Shown in pieces: positions 53,854 to 61,048 of a stretch of DNA of 64,000 nt. This DNA comes from Paenibacillus_E qinlingensis_A. Its GTDB lineage: Bacteria; Bacillota; Bacilli; Paenibacillales; NBRC-103111. Each line of letters opens with the position of its first letter. Position 1 is the stretch's first letter. Location: contig NZ_JAVDSB010000023.1 in assembly GCF_031455095.1 (NCBI RefSeq), positions 1 through 64,000 on the forward strand, given 5' to 3'. The notes below the pieces were generated by a model. That model was not told where the DNA came from. It ran no database searches and saw nothing but the letters and a program-made list of their open reading frames with translations. Both the position numbers and the translations under genes were made by a program.

Positions 53854-53975
53854 CTTAACACTCCCTAATAAGTCTCGATCATATAATACCATTTTAAGGC
53901 AGTTGAAAATGCCTATAACTAAACTCTACCTACTTTGAACTCTTCTACGCGGTAATTCAATAGGTAAAACGAGTT

Positions 53976-54002
53976 AAAAACCCACCCTACATTGAAGGTG
54001 GG
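53976..54002 (-). terminator. terminator after the truncated alcohol dehydrogenase gene
   Basis: CCCACC and GGTGGG form a short GC-rich hairpin. On the minus strand TTTTTAAC follows. It lies within 20 bases of the stop. Confidence 0.7.
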
Positions 54003-54013
54003 TGGGTAAACTT

Positions 54014-54304
54014 TTAGGTCCCTTCTCCCCGAAGAGGCAATACACGCTTGCCAAGCATGGATTTTGCCACGTTACTACCAATATCAATGACTGTTCCTAC
54101 GCCCTCATATCCTGGAATACATGGGAGTGAGATACGATGTCGATAAGCACCGCGAATTGGGATCAAATCAGATGGATTTATGGGACGAGAGATCATTTCC
54201 ACCAAAATCTCATCTGCATCTAGAGAAGTCACTACTTGCTGTTCTACTACTAAGACGTCTTGTGGTTCACCGAATTCATAGAAACTAATTTTTTGTCCAT
54301 TCAT
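54014..54304 (-). pseudogene. 3'-truncated zinc-type alcohol dehydrogenase (MDR family)
   Basis: Only about 96 residues remain: the N-terminal GroES-like domain of a medium-chain dehydrogenase (YEFGEPQDVLVVEQQ, RPINPSDLIPIRGAY, LPCIPGYEGVGTVIDIG, GKRVLPLRGEGT). The stop comes immediately after, where the family normally continues for more than 200 residues with W-Q-E/A-x-Y and the nucleotide-binding domain. A terminator follows 10 bases later, so the lost 3' part seems to have been deleted at this exact point. The ATG at 54304 follows AAAGGG. Confidence 0.75.
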
Positions 54305-54334
54305 ATGCTTCATCCCTTTTGTATGTCAAAAAAT

Positions 54335-55693
54335 TCATTTCTTTTTTCCGTAGACATACACATTTGCCTTCGTTTGTAATCCCTTATAAGTTGCTGTTAA
54401 TACCGTTTGTCCATAGTTAAGCCCCGTCATATTACCGTAACTATCTACGGACAATATGGAAGGATCAGCTATTGAATAGCTGCCATAATGGCTAACATTG
54501 ACCTGCTTACCCTCGTAGACTGATGTGAGAACCGTATCTAAAGTTTGTCCGACCATCAGACTATAATCTTCTGAATCGAGCTTTAGCGCTGTTTGTGGAG
54601 GGAGCGAATTTTCTGCTAGTTTCAGGAGCGTGTCCGGAGAAGAAAGGATCAAATACCCTCCGTTTTTAACTGATATCGCTTTTGTCAGACCACGAATAGG
54701 CTTTGACCATTGCTTAGTCCCAGCAGCATCGGTTTTGATAAGGAGCTGCGATTGCCCTATTAAATAGCCGCCATCACTGGTATTCGTTAAGGAGACTGTT
54801 TGTCCTCCATTCATCGTTTTCGTCCAACTCTCTTTACCCATGGCATCTGTTTTTATCAGAACAGTTTTGCCTTCTGGACGAGTTCCAACGATGACATAAC
54901 CGCCGTCAGGTGCTTGGATAACATAACCGCCGTTACAATTATATGACTTCTCCCACACGATTTCACCTGAAGAATCCAGCTTCCAAATGGCAACATTCGT
55001 ATCCTTGGTGCCGCTGACTATATAGCCGCCATCTGCTATTTCTTCGATCGTGCGTGCTTGTACTTGCGGACTATTCGGTCCACCTGAACCTAAGACAGTC
55101 GTCCACTCGGTAGTACCGCTGCGATCCCTTTTTTGAACAGCCGTTTGAAACGACCCTACATTTAGACTCTCCGAAAAAATAGCATTCATATAACCACCAT
55201 CTTGTGTATCTCGAATCATATTAAAGTGACCATTGGCACCAGAGTCAAATACCCGTGTCCACTGAATGACTCCGTTCTCATCTGTTTTGGCAATGACATA
55301 ATCATTATAGCGAAAATAAAATCCTGGGACAGTTCCTCCTACGATGTATCCCCCATCATCTAGATGGTGAATAGAAGAAACCGTTACGTTTTTTTCAACA
55401 CCAGATGTATTAATAGCCTGAAGCTGAAATTCTTTTGACCACAACTGATTACCCTGCTCATCCATATTAGCTACAAATAAGTTGCCATCACCAGAGGTCC
55501 CCATCACGGAATACCCATTTCCTTCCATTTCTTGTACTTCCGAGAGTGCAAAACCTGTGTTATAATTTTTTTCCCACAGAGTCTCAGGTGATAGTCCTTG
55601 GGCAACACTGTGCCCTGTGTTCCAGCCAATGAATAGGTTGAATGCGAGTGTTCCTGCTAATATTAACTTCCTCCATGAAACTCTTTTCTTCAT
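54335..55693 (-). CDS. secreted beta-propeller-like repeat protein with C-terminal Ig-like domain
   Basis: This 452-residue protein has a signal peptide (1-32, ending VAQG). About seven repeats of roughly 45 residues follow (DGGYIVGGTVPG, DGGYMNAIFSES, DGGYIVSGTKDTN, DGGYVIVGTRPEG, DGGYLIGQSQ), as in delta-60-type or PQQ-like propellers. A Big-type Ig domain at about 375-450 (LSVDSYGNMTGLNYGQTVLTATYKG) ends it. It is exported and probably structural or ligand-binding. I do not know its partner. It is followed by the truncated dehydrogenase gene. Confidence 0.8.
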   Translation of the reverse strand: MKKRVSWRKLILAGTLAFNLFIGWNTGHSVAQGLSPETLWEKNYNTGFALSEVQEMEGNGYSVMGTSGDGNLFVANMDEQGNQLWSKEFQLQAINTSGVEKNVTVSSIHHLDDGGYIVGGTVPGFYFRYNDYVIAKTDENGVIQWTRVFDSGANGHFNMIRDTQDGGYMNAIFSESLNVGSFQTAVQKRDRSGTTEWTTVLGSGGPNSPQVQARTIEEIADGGYIVSGTKDTNVAIWKLDSSGEIVWEKSYNCNGGYVIQAPDGGYVIVGTRPEGKTVLIKTDAMGKESWTKTMNGGQTVSLTNTSDGGYLIGQSQLLIKTDAAGTKQWSKPIRGLTKAISVKNGGYLILSSPDTLLKLAENSLPPQTALKLDSEDYSLMVGQTLDTVLTSVYEGKQVNVSHYGSYSIADPSILSVDSYGNMTGLNYGQTVLTATYKGLQTKANVYVYGKKK

Positions 55694-55962
55694 AATTCGC
55701 CATCTCCTTATTCGATTTGTAACTCTGCTACTTTGACAATCAGAACGATCAGTCCATCCTCCTTCTCCTAAATGAAATACAAAATATTGTATTTATTACA
55801 TATATTCGGATGAAAATCGCATTAAATGTCGTATTAACAAAAAAATACGTCTATGATTCAAATTTCATCATGGCGTGTAATGATTGGCGTATACCCGTTT
55901 CATGGGCACTTGCGGCCTGAGGAGAAGAAAGCGAGGTCACTATCAAAGGAGGCATTACCCCT

Positions 55963-56904
55963 ATGTGCAAAAAAATCCAGTTAGAACAAGCTGCGAAACA
56001 AGTTGCTGAACAAAATAGTGCACCGCCGTTTCTGCACGAGCTGGGTCCGGAGAAGGGCCGCGAAACGGTCGATAAAGTGCAGTCTGAACCTGTACACAAA
56101 GAGCCCGTGGATATCGTGGATTTGATAATCCCGGGTGGCCCGAAGGATGAAGTATCGATCCGTATCTTGAAGCCGAAGAACGCGCCGGAACAACTGCCCG
56201 TCATCCTATACATTCATGGCGCAGGCTGGGTGTTCGGCAACTCGCATACACACGACAGACTCGTTAGAGAACTGGCCGTCGGCTCGCAGTCGGCAGTCTT
56301 GTTTGTGAATTACACATGCTCGCCAGAGGTGAAGTATCCCTTCGCGCTTGAAGAGATTTACGCAGTGCTGGAGTGGGCCTCCTCCAGTGGGCACTCTCAC
56401 GGTCTCGACGCCAACCGCTTGACCATCGCTGGCGACAGCGTGGGCGGCAATATGGCCGCCGCGATCACACTGACCGCTAAGTCTCGCAGCGGTCCCGCAA
56501 TTCATAAGCAACTGCTGTTTTACCCTGTCACGGATGCCTCGTTCGAGACGGAGTCGTATCAGCAGTTTGCTGAAGGCTATTTCCTCCGCCGCGACGCGAT
56601 GGAGTGGTTCTGGAAGCAGTACACGGCCGATCCGCGACAGTGTGAAGAGGTCACGGCTTCGCCGCTGCGCGCCACGATTGAGCAGCTGAGCGGGTTGCCG
56701 CCCGCCCTCATCATCACGGGCGAGGCGGATGTGCTGCGCGATGAAGGTGAAGCCTACGCGAATAAACTGCGGGAAGCGGGCGTGCACGTGACGGCTGTGC
56801 GGTTCCAGGGCATCATCCATGATTTCGTGATGCTGCATGCCTTGGCAGATACCGCGGCGTGCCGCGGTGCGCTTTTGTTGGCGAACGCTTGGCTTCGGGA
56901 ATGA
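55963..56904 (+). CDS. alpha/beta hydrolase, HSL-type esterase
   Basis: This 313-residue esterase of the hormone-sensitive-lipase branch has the oxyanion motif YIHGAGWVFGN (H-G-A-G-W), nucleophile elbow GDSVGGN, and the C-terminal catalytic Asp (GEADVLRDEG) and His (GIIHDFVML). It is cytoplasmic, hydrolysing short-chain acyl esters. AAAGGAGG lies about 10 bases upstream of the ATG. It is followed on the same strand by the stress protein gene, and its GC-rich 3' half differs from AT-richer neighbours. Confidence 0.88.
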   Translation: MCKKIQLEQAAKQVAEQNSAPPFLHELGPEKGRETVDKVQSEPVHKEPVDIVDLIIPGGPKDEVSIRILKPKNAPEQLPVILYIHGAGWVFGNSHTHDRLVRELAVGSQSAVLFVNYTCSPEVKYPFALEEIYAVLEWASSSGHSHGLDANRLTIAGDSVGGNMAAAITLTAKSRSGPAIHKQLLFYPVTDASFETESYQQFAEGYFLRRDAMEWFWKQYTADPRQCEEVTASPLRATIEQLSGLPPALIITGEADVLRDEGEAYANKLREAGVHVTAVRFQGIIHDFVMLHALADTAACRGALLLANAWLRE

Positions 56905-56948
56905 GGGATATTACCTTGCTAACACTCAACTCTCCAGGAGGGAATACC

Positions 56949-57488
56949 ATGAGCAAACATATTATCGGTGTATTCAACACGGAAGAAGAAGCGATTCGCG
57001 TCATTAACCAATTGAAAGCAGACGGATTTCACTCGGATGAACTCTCGGTTGTAGGTCGCAACAGTGACGATCTGGATCACCTTGAAGTAGCAAGCGCTAG
57101 CAAAGCAGAAGAAGGCCTTGCAACAGGAGCAGCGACAGGCGGTGCGTTAGGCGTGGTGACGGGACTTCTCTTAAGCATTGGCGCTTTGGCGATTCCCGGG
57201 GTGGGTCCTATTATTGCTGCTGGTCCTATCGTGGCAATTTTAACAGGTGCCGCTGTTGGAGCAAGTGCAGGTGGACTCATCGGCGGCTTGGTCGGACTCG
57301 GTATCCCCGAGGAGGAGGCGATATATTATGACGAATATGTTAGAAACGGGAAAGTGCTCGTCCTCGTAGCGAACGACCCCGTCCGCGCCAATTTGGCGTA
57401 TCGGATTTTCCGTGACCACAAGTCGCTCAATGCAGATATGTATGACCCTGATTACGGGTATACAAGACAGTACATCCGGCGCGAATGA
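56949..57488 (+). CDS. general stress protein 17M-like (YflT-type) domain protein
   Basis: This protein of about 179 residues begins MSKHIIGVFNTEEEAIRVINQLKADG and includes the glycine-rich hydrophobic stretch GVVTGLLLSIGALAIPGVGPIIAAGPIVAILTGAAVGAS. These match the general stress protein 17M/YflT family of Bacilli, which often has such a segment. The role is unknown; family members are stress-induced. The start at 56949 follows AGGAGGG. It is probably co-transcribed with the upstream esterase (45-base gap). Confidence 0.83.
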   Translation: MSKHIIGVFNTEEEAIRVINQLKADGFHSDELSVVGRNSDDLDHLEVASASKAEEGLATGAATGGALGVVTGLLLSIGALAIPGVGPIIAAGPIVAILTGAAVGASAGGLIGGLVGLGIPEEEAIYYDEYVRNGKVLVLVANDPVRANLAYRIFRDHKSLNADMYDPDYGYTRQYIRRE

Positions 57489-57541
57489 CCGTTATCGTAA
57501 TAACTTGTAAAGTAGTGGAATGTTTGCTTTACAGCATGAAT

Positions 57542-57575
57542 GCCTGCTTATCCTGATGGATAGGTGGGCTTTTTT
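57542..57575 (+). terminator. terminator of the esterase/stress protein unit
   Basis: GCCTGCTTATCC and GGATAGGTGGGC pair (with G-U pairs) around a four-base loop, followed by TTTTTT, about 55 bases past the stop. Confidence 0.75.
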
Positions 57576-57587
57576 GTGAATATGATG

Positions 57588-57665
57588 TCATGCTGCCTGA
57601 ACTTGCTTTTCATCCAACTCATAGCGGGTCGCGATAATGCCTGAGTTGAGCGTTCGGGTGGACAT
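57588..57665 (-). other. possible 3' gene remnant (25 codons)
   Basis: A short minus-strand frame reads MSTRTLNSGIIATRYELDEK and ends at TGA. It looks protein-like but begins directly after a terminator T run and has no ribosome site. It is probably the surviving 3' end of a lost gene. Confidence 0.2.
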
Positions 57666-57687
57666 AAAAAAACCGCGCTGCGCGCGG
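57666..57687 (-). terminator. second terminator for the hydrolase gene
   Basis: CCGCGC-TGC-GCGCGG forms a GC-only hairpin. On the minus strand TTTTTTT follows. Confidence 0.8.
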
Positions 57688-57706
57688 ATATACACATCGG
57701 AATATG

Positions 57707-57740
57707 TATAAAACGGAGCCAATTTAGCAAAGTGGCTCCG
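57707..57740 (-). terminator. first terminator for the hydrolase gene
   Basis: CGGAGCCA and TGGCTCCG form an eight-base-pair stem with an 11-base loop. On the minus strand TTTTATAC follows. It lies about 30 bases past the stop; with the next hairpin it makes a tandem terminator. Confidence 0.75.
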
Positions 57741-57767
57741 CAAATATTACTCCGGTAGTTGGGGTAC

Positions 57768-58550
57768 TCATTCAACAAATTGCATCAAGAGCTGATTAAA
57801 CTTATCCTTTTCGTCAAGGAAAGGAACATGGCCGCTATTTTGAAACGGAACAAGAACTGAATTGTGAATGAGCTTATTGGTTTCCTGAGCATTGACAAAC
57901 GGTACGACTTGGTCATGGACGCCGTGAATAATCAATGTAGGCATGCTTATTTTTCCAAGATCGTTTCGCACGTTCTCGTCTCTTAACGTAACCATAACGG
58001 CTGCAGTTGACCAGCCAGCCCCTTGCAATCCAATTTGAAAGAACCAATCCGAGAAAGGGCCGGTAATATGTTTGAAAAAAAAGGAATCAGGTAATCCGGC
58101 AAGCATGTTAGGCCGATCGGTTAACGTTCCTTCAATAAACATATTTGCTGCTTGTTGCGGTACAGAGCCAGGGGCTTGGGCGTCAATTAGTACAAGCTTT
58201 GAAACCCCGTGACTTTGATGTCTCGCCATGTATCGAATGGCAAGTGCTCCACCTGCCGAATGCCCGGCCAGCGTGATGTCTTTTAATTTCAAAGTCTCAA
58301 TAAGAATGCGAATGTCGTCTGCCAATCTATCCAAGCTGTATCCGACGAAGGGTTTATCCGAATTTCCGAACCCTCGCCAGTCCATCCCGATGCACCGAAT
58401 GCCCATGGCAGGAAGAATATTAAATTGATATTCATACTGCTTATGGCTTAATGGCCAACCATGAATGAACAAGATCGTCTTTTTTCCCGTCGGGTTCAAA
58501 TCCTGCACAAATACCCGCACTCCCGGTTCTACCGTGATAAAGTATTCCAA
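57768..58550 (-). CDS. alpha/beta hydrolase, non-haem haloperoxidase-like
   Basis: This 260-residue hydrolase has LFIHGWPLSHKQYEYQ (oxyanion H-G-W-P), nucleophile elbow LAGHSAGGALAIRY, and likely catalytic Asp and His in HGVHDQVVPF and NSGHVPFLDEKD. It resembles arylesterase/non-haem chloroperoxidase and epoxide hydrolase-like proteins, which act on esters or lactones. It is cytoplasmic. The substrate is unknown. Tandem terminators follow, so it is a single-gene unit. Confidence 0.86.
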   Translation of the reverse strand: MEYFITVEPGVRVFVQDLNPTGKKTILFIHGWPLSHKQYEYQFNILPAMGIRCIGMDWRGFGNSDKPFVGYSLDRLADDIRILIETLKLKDITLAGHSAGGALAIRYMARHQSHGVSKLVLIDAQAPGSVPQQAANMFIEGTLTDRPNMLAGLPDSFFFKHITGPFSDWFFQIGLQGAGWSTAAVMVTLRDENVRNDLGKISMPTLIIHGVHDQVVPFVNAQETNKLIHNSVLVPFQNSGHVPFLDEKDKFNQLLMQFVE

Positions 58551-58641
58551 GATGTTCCCTCCTAACTAAGAGTAAAACACCTTAGAAATATATTTAAACG
58601 TTCATAACTATATACCTATTCAGACTACGCCGTCTTCGACG

Positions 58642-59640
58642 TTATTTTCCTACCAAGAAAGCGGCAACCTCCGCCAGACGCGTAGCGAAGCCCCATTCAT
58701 TGTCGTACCATGTCGCGACAGACAAGAGCTCACCTTCCACGTGAGTGAGCGGTAGATCAATGATCGATGTATGCGGATCACCGACGATACGCGAAGATGC
58801 CCATTCTCCTTCAAGCACATCCATAACGCCTTTCAGATCGCCTTCTCTCGAGGCGCGGCGGAACATGTCATTCGCTTCCTGCACCGTGCACGGCTTCACT
58901 GTGATCAGGTTAAGTTCAGCTATACTGCCCGTGCGGGTCGGTATACGGTACGCTTTGCCCGTGATCTGCAGATCCGGCCAGATGAACTTAAGTGCCCTGG
59001 CCGCGCCAGATGAAGACGGAATGATGTTCTCGGCCGCCGCCCAAGAATCTCGGCGATCGCGCATCGGCTGATCCGTCAACGATTGCGTGTTCGTATAGGA
59101 ATGGACTGTTGAGAACAGTCCGAATTTGATGCCATAGTTTTCTTTAACCAGCTTGACGACGGCAGCCAAAGCGTTAGTCGTGCAGCTAGCCACGCTGATG
59201 ATTCGGTGCTTGTCTGGATCGAAACTGTCGAGGTTAATACCCTTCAGTAATACGGCGTCGCAATCGTCGAGGGTTTTACTTGGCCCGCTGATTAGAACTC
59301 GTTTCGCGCCACGGTCCAAATGTATCTGTGCGACGGAACGGACAACGGCACGGCCTGTACAATCAACGACGAGATCCACACCGAGCGCCTTCCAATCTGG
59401 CACTTCCTGCGATGAATTAATATAAAGAATTTCTCGTCCGCCGATGACAATCACACCCTCTTTGGTGGATACGTCCTCGTGCCAACGCTTATAGTTTGAA
59501 TCGACTTCAAACAGTGCGGCAAGCGTGCCCTCGTCCTTGATATCCGATACAGAAACCGGAACGAAGAGCTTATCCTGAAGTGCAACACGCAATAGTATTC
59601 TGCCAATGCGTCCAAATCCAAAAATTGCAATTTTGCCCAT
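58642..59640 (-). CDS. gap: type I glyceraldehyde-3-phosphate dehydrogenase (divergent)
   Basis: This 332-residue GAPDH has an N-terminal Rossmann fold (IFGFGRIGRILLRVAL), NAD-selecting Asp in VSDIKDEGTL, catalytic cysteine in SVASCTTNALAAVVK (about residue 152), histidine in FSTVHSYTNTQSLTDQPMRDRRDSWAAAENIIPSS, and the end motif SVATWYDNEWGFATRLAE. The usual CTTNCLAP is CTTNALAA here, and the phosphate-site region differs from glycolytic GapA. It may be a second, specialised GAPDH (for example gluconeogenic or acting on erythrose-4-phosphate). GGAGG lies upstream. It stands alone, not in the gap-pgk-tpi operon. Confidence 0.88.
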   Translation of the reverse strand: MGKIAIFGFGRIGRILLRVALQDKLFVPVSVSDIKDEGTLAALFEVDSNYKRWHEDVSTKEGVIVIGGREILYINSSQEVPDWKALGVDLVVDCTGRAVVRSVAQIHLDRGAKRVLISGPSKTLDDCDAVLLKGINLDSFDPDKHRIISVASCTTNALAAVVKLVKENYGIKFGLFSTVHSYTNTQSLTDQPMRDRRDSWAAAENIIPSSSGAARALKFIWPDLQITGKAYRIPTRTGSIAELNLITVKPCTVQEANDMFRRASREGDLKGVMDVLEGEWASSRIVGDPHTSIIDLPLTHVEGELLSVATWYDNEWGFATRLAEVAAFLVGK

Positions 59641-59715
59641 TCCTTATCCTCCATTTACCTGCTATTATCGATGACAATTGAAAGAAGTCACTACTTTCCT
59701 CCTCCAATTAACACA

Positions 59716-60189
59716 TTATTCCCGAATATTTGTTTTCATAATAACTTCAATTTCTGGTTTTGGATAACCTTCCTGTTCGAAATTCTGCGGATCCCTTATT
59801 GACCACATAATGGTAGTTAAATATTCGCCATCTGGCACACGTACTTCATCAAATTCCGTTACCAGCTCTTCCGCAGTAGCTATTATTCTATATATGATAG
59901 AAAGTGTTGCTGTATTTGCTGCAATGTTTCTATCGACAATATTAACTGTACTGATATTGCCTGGCTCAAGCTCAACACCTAAAGCAACGTTACCTGTATT
60001 GAGATTTTTTCCGGGTTCTGCACTATTCGTATCAGCTCCCTGCGCCAATCCAATCTTGCAAATGTACAATGTTGATTCATTGTTTAACCCAAACTCTTTC
60101 GTGCACTGCGCATCCATATATGCCTTGTATTGCTTTTCAAAATCTTCTCTTTTTAGTTCCTCTGTTTCCAATAGCTCTATTCTTGTCAT
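59716..60189 (-). CDS. hypothetical protein
   Basis: This 157-residue soluble protein has an acidic helical N-terminus (LLETEELKREDFEKQYKAYMDAQC) and a beta-rich C-terminal part (TLSIIYRIIATAEELVTEFDEVRVPDGEYL, IEVIMKTNIRE). It has no signal peptide or membrane segment. I recognise no family. The start at 60189 has AGGAG at a longer than usual spacing (about 12 bases). Confidence 0.6.
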   Translation of the reverse strand: MTRIELLETEELKREDFEKQYKAYMDAQCTKEFGLNNESTLYICKIGLAQGADTNSAEPGKNLNTGNVALGVELEPGNISTVNIVDRNIAANTATLSIIYRIIATAEELVTEFDEVRVPDGEYLTTIMWSIRDPQNFEQEGYPKPEIEVIMKTNIRE

Positions 60190-60331
60190 TATTATTAATC
60201 ACTCCTTACATATTTGGGTGAAAATTTATATGCTCATCGTTCTTAATGTACCCAGTAAATGGGTTATTAACTACGATCTCTTCGCATCCTGAAGCTTGGC
60301 CCTCTTTTGAAATTATGTACCCAATCATTGA

Positions 60332-60670
60332 TTACGGCCGAATCGTAACTCGAGTATGAATGGTGACAAGTTCAGCGAGCTGTAGGACATCCTCATTATA
60401 CATTCGGATACATCCATGACTAACTTCCCTTCCGATTGAAGAAGGATCATTGGTTCCGTGGATGCCGTAATGGGGCTTAGATAAGCCCAACCAGAAGGCT
60501 CCGAATGGACCTCCGGGGTTGGCTTGTTTATTAATAATCGTAAACTCACCTTTAGGTGTCTTCGTAATCATTTTGCCGATTCCAACCGGGAATGAACGTG
60601 TAACCGTATTCCCATCGAGCAAATACAGATTACGATCAGACAAATCGACGATAATGCGATAGTTTGGCAT
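60332..60670 (-). CDS. L,D-transpeptidase (YkuD family)
   Basis: This 112-residue YkuD-domain protein has the catalytic signature HGTNDPSSIGREVSHGCIRM with the active-site cysteine and histidine. YRIIVDLSDRNLYLLDGN and PVGIGKMITKTPKGEFTIINK precede it. YkuD enzymes form 3-3 crosslinks in peptidoglycan or attach proteins to it. There is no visible signal peptide and no LysM domain, so it is a minimal form; it may act in the spore or forespore. It is monocistronic. Confidence 0.88.
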   Translation of the reverse strand: MPNYRIIVDLSDRNLYLLDGNTVTRSFPVGIGKMITKTPKGEFTIINKQANPGGPFGAFWLGLSKPHYGIHGTNDPSSIGREVSHGCIRMYNEDVLQLAELVTIHTRVTIRP

Positions 60671-60798
60671 TTTCTCCGCCTCCTAAGCACCATTCTATGC
60701 TTGCCTTGTTTCAGAAGTGACGGAAAGTATCTCATGGAAAGTTTAATTTAAGCTATTTTCTCCCACGATTTCCAGACTGGACTCGCATATGATGAGGG

Positions 60799-60804
60799 TA
60801 TACT
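60799..60804 (+). promoter_or_regulatory. probable -10 element of the MutS2-like leader transcript
   Basis: TATACT lies 31 bases upstream of the leader peptide start, in GGGTATACTACAAG. The -35 region is weak (CTGGAC-like, 16 bases upstream), so the promoter may be constitutive but low, with control exerted by the attenuator. Confidence 0.45.
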
Positions 60805-60835
60805 ACAAGTAAAGTTATACAAAGGAGAAATTTAC

Positions 60836-60859
60836 ATGTCTGAGGTCATTCTTAACTAG
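60836..60859 (+). CDS. seven-residue leader peptide (MSEVILN)
   Basis: A very short frame, ATG to TAG, encodes MSEVILN. It is preceded by AAAGGAG at eight bases, a ribosome site stronger than chance would give. It lies 130 bases upstream of an intrinsic terminator that sits just before the MutS2-like gene. GGAGAAATT of its ribosome site can pair with AGTTTCTCC at 60975-60983, just before the terminator stem. This is the layout of a ribosome-sensing attenuator. The peptide is too short to have a function of its own. Confidence 0.65.
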   Translation: MSEVILN

Positions 60860-60988
60860 CAATTTCATAGTGCAATCTGTTTGGCTTTAGCGTACGCGTG
60901 TGAACCGTTCAAATGGACAGGTTTGTTTCGTCGTGCTCTGCTGGCGGGTTGCATGCGATGCTGTTAAGAACATCAGTTTCTCCCTAAG

Positions 60989-61026
60989 CGGACTGGAAAC
61001 GATTGTTGTTTCCAGTCCGTTTTTTT
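60989..61026 (+). terminator. attenuator terminator in front of the MutS2-like gene
   Basis: CGGACTGGAAAC, a seven-base loop, and GTTTCCAGTCCG form a perfect 12-base-pair stem followed by seven T residues, ending 22 bases before the TTG start of the MutS2-like gene. Placed between promoter, leader peptide and coding region, it should stop most transcripts unless it is prevented from folding. Confidence 0.85.
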
Positions 61027-61048
61027 GTACCCAAAAGGAGGCATTCAT

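Noticed and set aside
56206..56838. Long minus-strand open frame (210 codons) opposite the HSL-type esterase
   Set aside because: It is antisense to a gene with a full catalytic triad, has no ribosome site and an arginine/histidine-rich composition typical of shadow frames in GC-rich genes.
57548..57778. Minus-strand 76-codon frame downstream of the haloperoxidase-like gene
   Set aside because: It crosses two strong terminators and lacks a ribosome site; only a short frame-shifted part looks like a remnant.
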